64,000 nucleotides of DNA from Sipunculus nudus (GCA_026874595.1 CM049310.1:65552056-65616055); one strand, 5' to 3'. Counted from the first letter of the stretch, positions 42,249 through 54,959 are shown. Numbers and translations: made by a program. The notes: generated by a model from the letters alone, not told the origin.

Positions 42249-44154
42249 AGCTCAGCTGACTATAAGTCATCTGAGCTATAGTCGTGGTCCATTGTCCGTC
42301 GTCCGTCCGTCTGTCCGTCCGTCCGTCCGTCCGTCCGTAGATGTGGCACGTTTTGAAACCGTAAGACCTAGGAATCCCAAATTCAGCATAATGTTAGATG
42401 TTCCCAAGATCTCCTACCAAGCCGAAAACTGGGTCTTTGCTACTTCGTTCCTTTGAGAAATTAAGGAAAAACCTCAATTTTTTATTAAAATCCTATTTTC
42501 ACACTTCAGGACTGCCTAATATCAAAACCGTTTATCTGTTTTTCCTCATATTTACCATAAATATTCCTCTATATAGTTTCTATGTACATGCCAGATATTA
42601 AGTCAGTATTATATAATTTAAAAAAGTTATGGGCCCAAACATAATGGACTTTGTAAAAAATCAGGAAAAATAATAACTCACTTAACATGAAAAATTTTGA
42701 AACTAGAGTCTATTTTATCAAGTATATAACTATGTTTAATTAAGATTCAATTGTTTACCCAAAATTAGATCTGAATTTTGTAAATTTTTTACGTTATTAG
42801 CATAAAAAAAAAATCAGTACCTTAAATTTTGCCCAACTTTGACCATGGCACGTTTTTTTCCTGTAAGCACCATTGATTTAATTTTCACAGCATGTAATCA
42901 TAAATATTTAGTTTGTCTAAATCTGAAATTTAAAAATAAAAGCTTGAAAATTAAGCTAGTTATTGATTTTTTTCTGTAGTCACTTGCTTTGATTACAGAT
43001 GCAGGGTCCCACTCCAGGTCACTGGAAGTCAGATATGCCAGGGTTTCTGATTTGTTACAGTCACTGGGGGAGATCCCCTGCTGTGACAGGTGTACAGTTA
43101 TTCTCATATCACCACCCCGATCACCCCCCCCCCCCCCTCCCCCCGCAAACCAACCCACCAAGTGTTATGCAGTAATTGTTATTGTTTTCACTGTATCTCC
43201 TTAATTGTAATGCTGTTACCACTCCGATATGCAAAAACTTTCCTTAAAAAAATAATTCAAGGTGTAATCCAGAAAAATGCAATGTTGTGTAATGTAGCAT
43301 TTTTAAAGAAATCAATTTTCTTTTAAATGATTTTAACAAATATAAATGAACCCATCAGTATGCTTAAATTTTTTATAAAATATGAAGCACATTATGGATA
43401 AATAAAGACACAATTAAAAATTGTGAAATCTAAATCAAGTATTATTTTTAGATATTTATTGTTTTACAGATTTAAAAGATATATTTTTGTGGTAAAAAAT
43501 AAATAAACATTTGTATGCATGATGTGGTGTTATCTGACAAGATTGAGATATATGATGATGCAATTGATAATTATGAATCAACTTTTATATTCAGATATAT
43601 ATGTTATATTGGAAATGTATAGAAATGTAAACTTAGATTAGAAAATAATTGATGTGATAAGAAAATCAGGATTTAATACAAACATTTGTTCATTATTTTC
43701 CTGCCTCAGCAGAATTTGAGATCAGGCTTTGTTTACCCTGTTTTATGTTGTTAATTAGCTATATTTCAACTGTATACATTTCATAAAAAAAAATATATAT
43801 TTAATAATATATATTATACAAAAAAATAGATTCAATTGAACAAATGTGTAAACTACTGAAATGTCAACAGTTAATCGAAAAACCAACTAATGATCATGGT
43901 AATAGTACAGATCATTTGTTCACAAACTGCTCACATGCTTTAGTTTCAACATTAGGAAACACATGGTCAGGTCACAAAATATTTTTTGCAACAATTTCTT
44001 GCTCATCAATACAAACCAATCATATAAACCAACCATGGCCTTTATTACCTCTTCCTCCCTCTTCCTCTTACACTTTATCTCCATTAGATATTATTTAGAT
44101 TTTTACCTTCAAGGTTAACGTCAGCTGAGCACAGTGACCCATAGGTCCCTTGTT
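42249..44154 (+). mobile_element. Inner F2 element nested in F2 copy 2
   Basis: A 1,906-bp member begins AGCTCAGCTGACTATAAG with a GTCC microsatellite (42290-42340). It ends CAGCTGAGCACAGTGACC, CATAGGTCCCTTGTT (44154). The first ~600 bp closely match copies 1-3; the rest (42900-44100) is different, AT-rich and includes a C-run. Its last part resembles 54000-54535, so two 3' halves circulate with one 5' half. The host F2 was cut within the T-run after GGCACG. Confidence 0.75.
43124..43144 (+). repeat. Poly-C tract
   Basis: Fourteen C, one T, then six more C. The complementary strand is a G-run capable of G-quadruplex formation, and such runs are error-prone in sequencing. It sits inside the inner F2 element. 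Confidence 0.9.
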
Positions 44155-46172
44155 TCCTGTAAGTACTATGGATTTAATTTTCACAGCATGTTTTTGTTAG
44201 CATTTCAACTGTTAACACCAAAAATTTGAAACCAGTTGATCAAAAACTGTAGATTTTAATAAGTTTTCAAGCACCATGTAACATATTGTTTACATCAAGC
44301 TAGTGTTATGCAGTTTGCAAGAGCTCAGCTCCCCAGCTTCAGCTCTTAGTTCCTTAAATTCGGCATACAGTTAGATGTCTCCAAAATCCCCTACCATGCC
44401 AAGAATTTGGTCACTAGGACTTAATACCTTCGAGATATTAATGAAAAACTTCATTTTTCCATTAAAAACCCATTGTTACACTTCAAGACTGCCTAATATC
44501 AAAACCACTGATCTGACTTTAATCATAAATAATATACATATTTTTCATTCTCTATGCACATGCCAGAATGATGTCAGTATTGCGTAATTGTTTTAAGTTA
44601 TGGGCCCAAACATAATGCACTTTGTAAAAAATCAAGAAATATATTTACTCCCTTAACAAGGGCATTGCTGAAGCTAGAGATTTTTTTGTCAGGGATGTAA
44701 CATTATTTAATCAAGATTCAATTGAATACCCAAAATTAGTTCTGAATTTTTCAAATTTTATAAGTTATTAGTATAAATATAAAATTAGTACCTTAAATTT
44801 TGCCCAACTGTGACCATGGCACGTTTGTGTCCTGTGAGCACTGTTGATATAATTTTCATATCATGCACACATTAGGATTTCAGCTTTTTAGTTCAGAAAG
44901 CTGAAAGAAATTGGCCAAAAATTGTAGCTTTTATTTATGTTTTTTATGAGACCCTGTCAGACTTTGGCTCTCTCCAGCCCCTCTTGAGTCACCTGTATGT
45001 TGACCTTGTTGACCTTTCATCAAATTATGCACGCTTGAGGCGAGGCATACAGGAATCCAGGCAGCTTATGGCCAGCCACAGTTGATCCAGGTGTCCAACC
45101 CAACTCATCTAGTAGTTTTAACCAACAACATAACAATAAACAATAAATTAATAAATTTTTATTGGTTTTTAATAACAAATTAAAGAAAAATAGAAAAGGA
45201 ATTTGTTAGTTTATAATAACAGGAAATTAACTTGCAGTTACTGATGATATAAGAATCTTGTATCGATGGGTAGAATGTCACATATTCCAAATAACACCAT
45301 GCAGTCACCTATGGCATTTTTCAGTTTAATTTTAATGATAAAGAAGTAAATCATATTATTCATTACTAATCATTAGGGATCATATGAAGGAAATTAATGA
45401 TAGACAAAGATGCAGTTGATAATATTAATCTAGATTCCTACTGTGTCTAGTGTGTACATTGATGTGAAATTAGTCCAAAATGAATTTTTTACAGTTATTT
45501 TTTAATATAAATAAAAGCCATAAAACCAGGTACTTATGATCATTATTTAAATGTGTGAATTTTGTATATTCTGGATTCTCAACATCATTGGTTGGTGAAA
45601 CTGAATAAATACCAGACATGGTGCAAATACTTTGTAATTGTATTTAAATACGAATATGATTATGTACTCCATTATAAAATTTCTTGCATAAAGAATAGGA
45701 ATTCAGGTAAAAATGAAAGTATATGAATACTCGTGCAAATACTTTCAAAATGTATTCATGAATGCATTCATGAATATATTCTTTAATATTATTTTAATAA
45801 TCATATCAGTTATATTTCATTTAAAAAAATCATATGATTCTCTTATTATTTTTTTATAAAAATTATATTTGGGACAATATTTGTAATTTTTTTTAATAAA
45901 TAGTTAAACTCTTATATTATATGTTCTGCTTATAAGTTATATGGCCAAGTCAAAATCTGTGTGACAATAGTACTCCATTTGTTAATAAAATAAATGAAAT
46001 CAATCCTCTTCCCTGTCTCCAAAGGTACTATCAAAATCATACATAAGCTAAACAACAACTCATAATACAGCTTATATTTATTACCACACAAAACCAGCAT
46101 GTGCCTCATTTCTAAATAATATTTTTTTATCATATATAACAGCTGAGCGTCGTGACCCATAGGTCCCTTGTT

Positions 46173-48396
46173 AGTTGCTGATCTCTTCTCTGATCAGGTG
46201 AGGACCTTGTTGACAATGATTTTCATGTTTGGTTGTTGGCTAACCTGTGAGCTTATGCGATGGTGCGGCGTTGTGCGTCGTATGTCGTGCGTCGTGCGTT
46301 ATCTGTACGTTAACCATAGCTATCTCAAAAACGGCTGGGGCTAGCATCACCAAATTTTTTTGCAAATAATCAGTCATCTGAAAAACTATATCGAATTTTA
46401 TTTTTTTTTCTTACTTCATTTTCTTAGATTTTATTGGGAAAAAGATAAAAACACTTTAAAAATCTTCTTCTCCGAAATTGTCCAGCCAAATTGTCCATTA
46501 TTTCACAGAAATGATCCCTGGAACAATCTTTCTCAGGTTTGTTCGAATTGTTCAAGTTCAGGGAATTTTGGCCGAGTTACAGGAAGTTGAACTTAGTCAT
46601 CTGTCCAAAAAAGCACACTAAAATGACAGTCTCAGAAACGGCCAGAGCTATTATCACCAAATTTTATGCCAGTGTTGGTCACATGAGTCATATATGAAAT
46701 TCAGGTATTATTGGTGCCACCTGGATTGACTTTTTTTGTACGGGGGTCATTGGTCATTTGTACATTAACCCATAATTTCTCAGGAATAGCTACCAGCCCC
46801 AGATTTTATGAATAATCTGTCATATATAAAATTTTGTGGGAATCAGCTTATTTTTTTGCTATCTGCATTTACTTAGATATTATAGGGAAAAAGCTGAAAA
46901 ACTTTTAAAAGTCTTCTTTTAAACAGTCCACCCAAATTGTTCAATATTTTACAGAAATGATCCCAGAGGCAAGCACTCTCAAGTTTGTTCAAATGGTTTG
47001 CATTTGATGAATTTTAGTGGAGTTACACAAATTTGAACAGTCATTCGGCCAAGTAAGCATACTGACAAATTAATCTCAGAAATGACAGAAGCTAGCATTA
47101 CCAAGTATTGTGCAAATGATGGTCACATGACTCTTTAAAGTTGCAGATTTTGTGGTGCCACCTACATTGACCTGTTTTTTATGGGCAAAACCTCACAATT
47201 TTAGCCTCTTTCAGCGTAAAATGTTTATGATGAAACTTTCAAGTTGAATCATTCAATATTTTAAAAAAACTATCCAAGGACATGTTTCTTTCAATCATAT
47301 CTGAAAAGCGTAAGTTGGTCTTATGGCCATTATTATGTCTATTTCAAACTGAGGACTGCAAAACTGTTCTTCTACAAAATTATTGTGTCAATTATAACTT
47401 CTGTAACATTGCACAAAAAATATTCTTAGGTGGCCTTTGTTCAAGTTTACTTGAATGATTTTTAGCAGCATTATTAGACCTCTAACAATAAAAGGACTGC
47501 ATCTTTTATCATTCTAGATATTTTGATAAAAAGTTTTCAGCTAGAAAAAAACATTTTAGCCAAATTCTTTCAGTATGTGTAAACAGATTTGCCAACAGGC
47601 CAAGATTGTGTCTGTATACTGTTTCAGATTTGGCAACAGATTAGAGTTCATTCAGTGCAGCCAGATATAGGTCAAGAGTTAAATCAGTGCAGCCAAGCAC
47701 AAGGCATGTGATCCCCTTATGGGTGACATGTGAACACCTCATGGGCACCATGTGATCACCTCATGGGTGTCATGCCCCTCAGGGCTGCATGTGGAGCCAA
47801 TCTATTTATAGCTTTGGCAGACTGCCAACTGTATCAGATTCGGCAACAGGTCAAAAGTTCACACAGTGCAGCCAGATACAGGTCAAAAGTTCACCCAGTC
47901 TAGCCAGATGCAGGTCATGAGTTCACTCAGTGCAGTAGCCTGAGCTAGCAAATATGTCACAGTTCACTCAGGGCAAGTGCCTTTCTCACCTAATCCTGGT
48001 CAGCCCCATGCATCAGACTCAAGGTAAGTTTGATGTATTGGCCTAATATTTTGACCTGTCTATATGTCTTTGGTGGGTTTCTCGTTCACAAGACAGGTGT
48101 CACCACCTAAAATGACATTTTGCACAGTGTGTGACTTTTGTGCCTGCTTATTTCTATAGAGGAATTCGATATATCATCCTGAAATTGGGCATATTTATAC
48201 CTATCGTATTTTAATTATCGTATACTTGTCGTATACAAGACTGGTGGTGCCACCTACAGTAATTTTTTTGCACAGTGTGTGTCCCTGCTTATTTCTCAGG
48301 AGGGGTTTGATATATCAGTCTGAACTATGGCATATGTTTGTATCTCTGATAGCTTTGTTGTATACAAGACTGTTGGTGCCAGCTACAATCATTTTT
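46173..48396 (+). mobile_element. F4-like element(s), incomplete
   Basis: From about 46245 (GTGAGCTTATGCGATGGTGC, then a GTCGT/GCGTC-rich microsatellite) the sequence matches 17712-18330. It holds diverged tandem modules around 46316, 46628, 46778 and 47071 that share AACGGC-AGAGCTAG-ATCACCAAATTTT-like text and the motif GGTGCCACC (46706, 47152, 48245). Short tandem repeats lie at 47640-47960. No clear 3' terminus is found before the next F2 start at 48397. No gene is visible. Confidence 0.45.
47640..47960 (+). repeat. Short tandem repeats (~34 bp and ~24 bp)
   Basis: Two imperfect arrays. One repeats GTTCACTCAGTGCAGCCAGA with a ~34-bp step (47648-47680 and 47850-47940). The other repeats CACCTCATGGG-CATGTGAT at about 47706, 47730 and 47755. 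They are interleaved, as if the second array had been placed within the first. Confidence 0.65.
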
Positions 48397-49650
48397 AGCT
48401 TAGCTGACTGTAAGTCAACTGAGGTATAGGAATGGCGCTTTGTCCGTCTTCCGTCTTGACGACAGGCCATCCGTTAGCAGGGCACAAATCATAACAGCTG
48501 GTCCTAGAAACTTCTAAGTGAATATCCAGGGAGGTCAATTAAAAATTTCCTTGGAAACCTGAAATTAGGTCACTGCGACATTTTCCTTCGAGCTATGGGA
48601 CTTGAAAGTACCCCCCAGAATAGTAAAAAATATGATACAAAACCTCCAATATCTTGATAATTAATGCATGGTTTGTCATGGATCTTGCCTTGAATATTGA
48701 CCATGGCTAGTTTTGTCAGTTCCTGAAACGTGGTGGTTTTCCTATTTTAACAAATATTTTTCTATTTATTTACTATAAGATGACAACAATCATGTCAGTT
48801 TCTCAGCTGTCATTACATCTTGTGTCCCAAAACCTGGTGTGTTTATTGATCACAAGTGGATGCCCTATACTGATCACCCTGTCTGTCATTCTATCTGTTT
48901 GTATGTTTGTCTGTCTGTCAATCCGTCCAGATGATAACTCCAGTTAAGTTTGATATATTGGTTTCAAACTTAACTTATAAATGGCACACCACTAAAGTAA
49001 GAACTATGTTGATTTTGGGGTCCAACAGTCAAGGGTCAAGGTCACAGGACCCATTTCTTTAAAAGGAATGTGTATGCATTTGAAGCCAAACTTTTCATCG
49101 CAAACCTTCCATCTTCAAGATATTGCTAACCTGCCACTAGGAGAAGATTCTGTTTGATTTTTGGGTCAAAGGTCAAGATCACAGGGCCCATCCATTCATA
49201 AATTAGTTTATGGATGGTAATTCTGCTTTGGATAGACAGACTGTTTTCAAACTTGATTTAATAATGACCAACCACATATGTAAATTCATTTTGATTTTCA
49301 GGGTCCAGAGATCTAAGTTGAAGGTCACAGAAGCCACATCTTTAAAAAAGATTGTGGATGCACTGCAAATCAATCTTTTCATCCTGAACTTTCCAATGTT
49401 CACACCTGGCTTACTTGCCCAAAGTGAGGAAACCTGTAGAATTTGAGGTTATCTGGTCAGAGGTCAAGGTCACTTTTTAAAAGAATGTTACAATAATCCT
49501 AATGCTGCAAGTTCAAGGATATTAAGTTCTAAGATTTTTTGGTTACAAGGTCATTGGTTAAGGTCACAGGACTGTCATTCTGAAAAATTCCTTTCAAAAA
49601 ATCTGTATAGATAAATTCAACTGAGTGTTGAGACCCATGGGTCCCTAGTT
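48397..49650 (+). mobile_element. F2-type element, 1.25-kb subfamily
   Basis: It starts AGCTTAGCTGACT-GTA-AGTCAACTGAGGTATAG, then GTCCGTC. It ends AACTGAGTGTTGAGACCCATGGGTCCCTAGTT, with the perfect palindrome GACCCATGGGTC before the tail. The interior holds several diverged ~140-bp modules with TCAAAGGTCAAG-type motifs and no gene. The copy starting at 63088 is the same subfamily. Its 5' side is a CATTTTT tract, as in other F2 copies. Confidence 0.65.
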
Positions 49651-50235
49651 GTGTTGTGTGCATCCATGCCAGAATTTCAGCAGTGATGTTTGTGTAATTG
49701 TTTCTTATTCAAAATGTTTAGTACCTGCATTGTTCATATACATGAGAAGTTATGGTCCAGCATCGAAGCATTATACCTGGTGTATTTCCCAATGCACAGG
49801 TTCGCATTAGGCCTTTAGGCCTTGTTTATTTCAAGGTCAATTTTTGCTGAGCTCCAGGACCCATAAAATTGTATTTATTTTACAGGAGTATTAGTGAAAA
49901 TTAAAGAAAACTGGGACACTGATGCAAGTGGCATTTTATATTTTAATGTCATTCCTTTTAAAGACAACGATATTTATATAAATTGACAGAAGGGACAATG
50001 TTGATCCATTAATATTTTCATTCAAATTTATGTGAAAAAATTCTTAATTTGTAATACAGCTAGTGCAGAAAGCCAAACAGTTCTCTAACAAGGTCTCTCC
50101 CTTAATTGTCAATGCCCCAAGATTTTTCTGTCATTTTACAACAGTCCATTTATGAATTATGATATGCATTTTATAGTTACAATACTAATTAACATGTGAT
50201 ATATATCACATCAGCTTATTAATCTAATATTTATC
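49651..50235. other. Unassigned AT-rich region
   Basis: No gene, RNA or complete element is recognised. A small inverted stretch, AGGCCTTTAGGCCTTG, is at about 49808, followed by GCTGAGCTCCAGGACCCATA, which loosely resembles an F2 3' end. Confidence 0.35.
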
Positions 50236-50314
50236 ACTCTCCCTCTCTCTCCCTCATATATGAGAGAGAGAGAAAGAGAGAGAGACCCTGAGACAGTGAG
50301 AGAGACAGAGAGTT
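50236..50314. repeat. (CT)n-ATATAT-(GA)n inverted simple repeat
   Basis: A pyrimidine stretch (CTCTCCCTCTCTCTCCCTC) meets a purine stretch (GAGAGAGAGAGAAAGAGAG) across ATATAT, forming a near-perfect ~18-bp-arm inverted repeat. Further GAGAGACAGAGAG follows. It is able to extrude a cruciform. Confidence 0.9.
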
Positions 50315-50600
50315 CAGATTTACTATGCAGTGGAGTACAGCTGTTAGCCCCTGGTCTTCCTTGTTTATCCCATTTCACTCAGAAAATATAAATTGTATAT
50401 ATTCTATCCGGTCTAATGAGTCCAATGAATATGCTAGATCTATCACAGAGTTTGCTCTTTTAAACCTTCTAAGAGAATTGATCAGAGCTAGCTGAACAAA
50501 CCAGAACTTCCACATGGCAGCAAAAATGGCTGTCTTTCCCTCCAAAATTATTTAAGCCAATCACATTTGTAAAAGACAGACACTGCTGCCTGCTGAGACA
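50315..50600. other. Unassigned sequence with possible F2-like 3' end
   Basis: CAGCTGTTAGCCCCTGGTC and TTCCTTGTTTA (about 50339-50369) resemble a degraded F2 3' terminus. The remainder (50370-50600) shows no gene or repeat I can place. Confidence 0.3.
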
Positions 50601-50900
50601 AAAGGAGCCGCCCACTCACTGCCCACTATTAAAGAAACTTAGTCGGAGCTGCCCACTCACTGCCCACTGTAACAGAAACTAAGTTGGAGCTGCCCACTCA
50701 CTGCCCGCTGAGTCAAAGTCTAAGTTAGAGCTGCCCACTCATTGCCCATTCCTTAGAGAAAATAATAAACATATCTTGAGCTGTCCACTGAGCTGCCTAC
50801 TGTAAAATCAGTGGGCAGGAGCTGCACATAGTCCCTGCCCACCAAACAGTGGGTTGCACATGGGTGGCCCATGGGCAGCCCACTAAATACTTTTGTATGG
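50601..50900 (+). repeat. ~41-bp GCCCACT-rich tandem repeat
   Basis: GGAGCYGCCCACTCACTGCC recurs at about 50607, 50647, 50687 and 50728 with steps near 40-42 bp. It then degenerates into GCCCACTG-rich sequence that includes inverted forms (CAGTGGGCAGGAGCTGC near 50810). The inverted copies can pair with the direct ones. Confidence 0.75.
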
Positions 50901-52294
50901 GAGACAGGAAATATTTTGATCCGACCCTTAGAATGAGCGCTCTGTTGTGACTGCCATCATGACTTCAGGCCCTATCAGTTAATTTCTGAAGGCCTCAGTG
51001 TCATGTTGTCATGGCTACGGGTTACCCCGGTATGGCTTACCTAACCTGCAAGCAAGGTACATTTCACCAGTCGGCAGTTTAGCCACTTCCATTATAACTA
51101 TATCACAAGCACTTTTGTGCAACAATATTATTGGTGTTAATTGCATATAGAATATACATATATATATATTAAAACAGGAACAGTAAATTTTACGCACCTC
51201 AAAAACAAAACGTGCTAAATTTGTAATTTAAACCACGATAAGCATGAGCGGTGACCGTGGCCACCAATCATGACACACTAAGTGGCAGTTAGCTCCAATA
51301 ATATAAACAATTCTAATGAACTGAACACGAAAGTTCAGCAAACGCCAGTTTGATTATACATCCGCCGATGCAGAGAACTGGTGCGTGGACAACCAAGTCA
51401 GTGAAGTTCACAGGCTCGTCAACCGCAAGGCTTGACAATGCATTGCAAATGGCACCCAGTACAGTTTCCTGTTAGATCACCCCAACTTCCGCTTCCTCTG
51501 TTAGACTGGTCCCTCCGATGCGGACTAAAACCTGGATGTCGGATGTCACATGCCAAAATGCATGGACTTGTACCCGGACGCCGTTTCCGGATGTGAAAGT
51601 CAATGAGTTGAAACTCGGTTGTCTGAAGCCGGATGCAAATACTGACGGTTCAGACATCGGACATCTTTCCAGTATATAGTATGATATAACACGTGATCAG
51701 TGGGCCTTATAAATATCTTTTTAACACATTTCAAGCATTATGGAGCTTTTATTAAAACCATTACAATACATCTTTGACACAGTTAGTATTTGTTTTTAAA
51801 AAATATGTAGAGAAAAAAAACCGACTAAATATTGAAAAGTTGTGAAATATTTTTACATTACTTTATCACTGAATACAAAAATAAAATAAAACATGGAACA
51901 ATTTCATTTCATGTATCAGATTTCTCACAAAATTATATACAGGTAAAATACAAAAACATGAATCAGAGTTTAAACACTGAGAGTGAAATTGATGCATTCA
52001 CTTACACATAAACATATGTATAAACAAAATATATATACACTTTAGAATAATTTTACATAACCTTTTCCTGCATATCACTGAATTACAAACACCTGCTATT
52101 GACAAATATAACAAATCTTTATTAATTGTAAAGAAATTTATGCAGAAATGTGTATGTACAATGTATACACCTTGAAACGTTAGTTCTCGCTTTAAAGATG
52201 TTGGCATCCTTGACTTTTTATAGGAACTGACAAGACATAATTTATAATCATTCAAGATTACTACTTACCAGATACAAATGAATAAATATGTTGA
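50901..52294. other. Unassigned AT-rich region
   Basis: No recognised gene or element. A GC-richer patch (51340-51660) has short frames on the minus strand that match nothing I know. The part 51660-52290 is very AT-rich and non-coding. Confidence 0.35.
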
Positions 52295-53993
52295 GTTCTG
52301 CAGGAACTGTTGAAACACTCCATGATCAATATTCATGCAAAGAATCATGGTGATCAATGCATAAGTTGTTCAGATACTGGAGCTTTTGTATTAAATTTGT
52401 AATTATTCTTTGGGGGAGGGTACTTCTGAGCCCCATGGCTCAGAGGATATGGGTAAGGGAGACATAATTTCAGGTTTCCAAGAAGACTTCATGGACCACC
52501 CTGGATGCGAGGTTGGATTATTCTAGGTCCAGTGATTAAGAATTTTGCCCTATTAACTGATGACCACATCTTTCAACGTCTCTAAATAGAGAAAAAATTG
52601 TGTAAACATAAAAAAAAACAAGGTGGCGCCACCAGTCTGCGGGAACTGATGAAACACTTCATCATTAATATACATGCAAGAAATCAGGCTGATAATACAT
52701 TCGTTGATCAGATACTGGAGCTTTTGTATTAAATTTTTAAATATTTGGGGAGAACTTCTGAGCCCCATAGCTCAAAGGATACGGGTAACAGAGACCTAAT
52801 TTCAGGACTCAAGCAGACTTTTCATATACCTGCCCAGATTTAAAGTTATAAGATTCTAGGTCAAGAGACTATGATTTGTGCCTTGTTAACAGACAGCCAC
52901 ATCTTTAAAGGTCTCAAAATAGAGAAAAGAATGTGTAAAGTTAAAAGAAAACAGATGGCGCCACCAGTCTGAAGGAACTGATGAAACACTTCATTATCAA
53001 TATCCATGCAAAGAATCATGGTGTTCAATGCATTAGTTGTTCAGATACTTGAGCTTTTGTATCAAATTAACTATCATTCTAGGGGGGGGGGTTCTTGGAA
53101 GCCCCATAGCTCACAGATTTAAGGTAACAGAGACCTAATTTTAGGTTTTCAAGGAGACTTTTCATTGGCCTCCCTGCATGTCAAGAAAGAAGATTCTAGG
53201 TTCAGTCGTTACGATTTGTGCCCTGTTAACAGAAGATTGCATCTTTTAAGGTCTCTAAAATAGAGAAAAAAAATCGTAAAAATTGAAAAAATACAGGTGG
53301 CGCCACCAGTCTGCAAAAACTTATGAAACACTTTATGATCAATACCCATGCAAAGAATCATGGTGATCAATGCATAAGTTGTTCAGATACTTGAGCTTTT
53401 GTATCAAATTTTTCATTATCCGGGGGATATTTCCGAGCCCCATAGCTTAAAGGATATGGGTAACAGAGACCTATTTTTAGGTTTCCAAGGAGACTTTTCA
53501 TGGACCTCTCTGGATGTATTCCAGATTCCAGGTCCAGCAGTTATGATTTGTGCCCTGTTAACAGATCACCAGATCTTTAAGGTCTCAAAAATAGAGGAAA
53601 AAAATTGTAAAAAATAGAAAAAAATTCAGGTGGCGCCACCAGTCTGCAGAAACTGATGGTACTCTCCATGATCAATATCAATGCAAGGAATCATGGTGAT
53701 CAATGCATTAGTTGTTCAGATACTTGAGCTTTTGTATCAAATTTTTCATTATTCTGGGGGGGGGGGGGGGTTCTTTGGAGCCCAATAGCTTGAAGAATAT
53801 GGGTAACTGTCAGAGACCTAATTCCAAGTTTCCAAGGAGATTTTTCATGGACCTCTCTGGATGTAAAGTAAGAAGATTCCAGGTCCAGCGGTTACGATTT
53901 GTGCCTTGTTAACGAACAGACAGCTGGACGGCATGACGGACGATGGATAAAGAGTGGTCGCTATAGCTCAGATGACTTGCAGTCAGCTGAGCT
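52295..53993 (-). mobile_element. F2-type element, inverted, with ~335-bp tandem core
   Basis: Read on the minus strand it starts at 53993 with AGCTCAGCTGACT-GCA-AGTCATCTGAGCT (one mismatch) and a short GTCC/GTCG-like microsatellite. Four to five units of a ~335-bp repeat follow. The palindrome GGTGGCGCCACC (or GATGGCGCCACC) falls at 52622, 52955, 53296 and 53629, with the conserved phrases GAGCCCCATAGCTC and AATCATGGTGATCAATGCAT. No F2 3' end is found near 52.3 kb, so the element is truncated or broken there. Confidence 0.65.
53753..53771 (+). repeat. Poly-G tract
   Basis: An uninterrupted G-run of roughly 16-18 bases inside one 335-bp unit. A shorter G-run lies at 53082-53091 at the equivalent position of a neighbouring unit. 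The tract expanded within a repeat, and its length may be unreliable. Confidence 0.85.
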
Positions 53994-53999
53994 AAAAAA

Positions 54000-54535
54000 G
54001 AAATATATCTGTGTGCATAGTGTGATGTTACCTGATTAAATTAAGGTATAAATGTTGATGCAATTTAGATTTGTGAATCAATTTAAATATTCAGATATAT
54101 ATGATATACTGTACATATATAGTAGAATTTATAAACTTAAAAAAATGACTTGACAAAAGAAAAAATAGGATCTAATGCAAATATTTATTCATTATTTTCC
54201 TGTCTCAGTAGAATGGAAATTAAAGTTATTTGCTTTGTTTTCCATCTCTCTGCCTGTTTTTAAATATTCAAAAATAATTTCATTCAAATTAAATTTATCC
54301 TTTACATATATGCAGAGATGCTCTAACTCCCACCAGTTCCTATAAGCACCATTGAATTTATTTCTGTATTCTTTATTTTTATCCAAAGGTGTTGTTACTC
54401 TTCCCCCCCAGTCATTGAGCCCTAGTTCCTGAGCACTGAAGATAGTATTTTTATAGCAAATTCAAAAAAATCTATGGTGATGCAGTTATAACTGTCACAA
54501 GAAGCTGAGCACCAGGACCCATGGGTCCCTTGTTC
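54000..54535 (+). mobile_element. F2 element, 3' remnant
   Basis: Sequence from TGTGTGCATAGTGTGATGTTA resembles the 3' half of the inner F2 element (43510-44154). It ends AGCTGAGCACCAGGACCCATGGGTCCCTTGTT at 54535, with the perfect palindrome GACCCATGGGTC. It terminates directly against Copia RNase H coding sequence, so it inserted there and removed the Copia 3' end from this locus. Its own 5' end is not identified. Confidence 0.6.
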
Positions 54536-54900
54536 CGACACCTGTTTTGTTGATTTTATAGCATCTCATAAAAAATGACAGTCAGTCAAGCATATAATGG
54601 GTAGACTTGTTGGTTCTGCTTTACCAGTCACGAGTTCTGTATAAAGTGCTGCAAGATATATTCCATTGTCAATTGCTTCTGTCATTGCTAATGTCTCTGC
54701 CGCCAGTGTGCTTCTTACTACTCTCCTTATCCTTTTTGACTGCCATGTTAAAGGTGAAAAGAGGCCTCCCAAACCAAAGAGTGCAATGAAATAGCCTCCT
54801 TGGGTACCTCAATCAGGCAAATTACCATGGGAAGAATCACTAAAAATCACAAGTTTTATGTCACTGTTTTATGCTAAGGTTTTGAAACTTCAAAGTCACA
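54536..54900 (-). pseudogene. Copia RNase H domain, truncated
   Basis: Minus-strand frames give the Copia-type RNase H: PLTWQSKRIRRVVRSTLAAE then TLAMTEAIDNGIYLAAL, preceded in the neighbouring frame by a D-S-S-H-G-N-L stretch. RNase H removes the RNA strand during reverse transcription. Frame changes occur near 54780 and 54840. After the conserved TDCHFL (D of the DNKS-type motif) a stop follows and the domain is cut at 54535/54536 by the F2 remnant; downstream pol and the 3' LTR are missing. Confidence 0.8.
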
Positions 54901-54959
54901 GTTTCTGATCTGAGATGCTTGTTGATTTTGTTTGCATCATGCACTGTCTGCACATTGGC

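Larger units (their letters stand above)
41635..46172 (+). mobile_element. F2 element copy 2 with a nested F2 element
   Basis: The outer copy begins AGCTCAGATGACT-ATA-AGTCATCTGAGCT, a perfect 13-bp stem, then a GTCC microsatellite. It matches 9708-12337 up to GACCATGGCACGTTTTT (about 42248), is interrupted by an inner F2 (42249-44154), and resumes CCTGTAAGTACTATGG to the end GTGACCCATAGGTCCCTTGTT at 46172. Without the inner copy it is about 2.63 kb, the length of copies 1 and 3. It lies directly upstream of the Helitron N-terminus, in a T-tract. Confidence 0.75.

Noticed and set aside
50339-50369. Degraded F2 3' end (CAGCTGTTAGCCCCTGGTC then CCTTGTT)
   Set aside because: The similarity is loose and no matching 5' part was found, so it is mentioned only as a possibility.
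51472-51657. 61-codon minus-strand frame in a GC-richer patch
   Set aside because: It resembles no family, has no supporting context, and is short enough to be chance.
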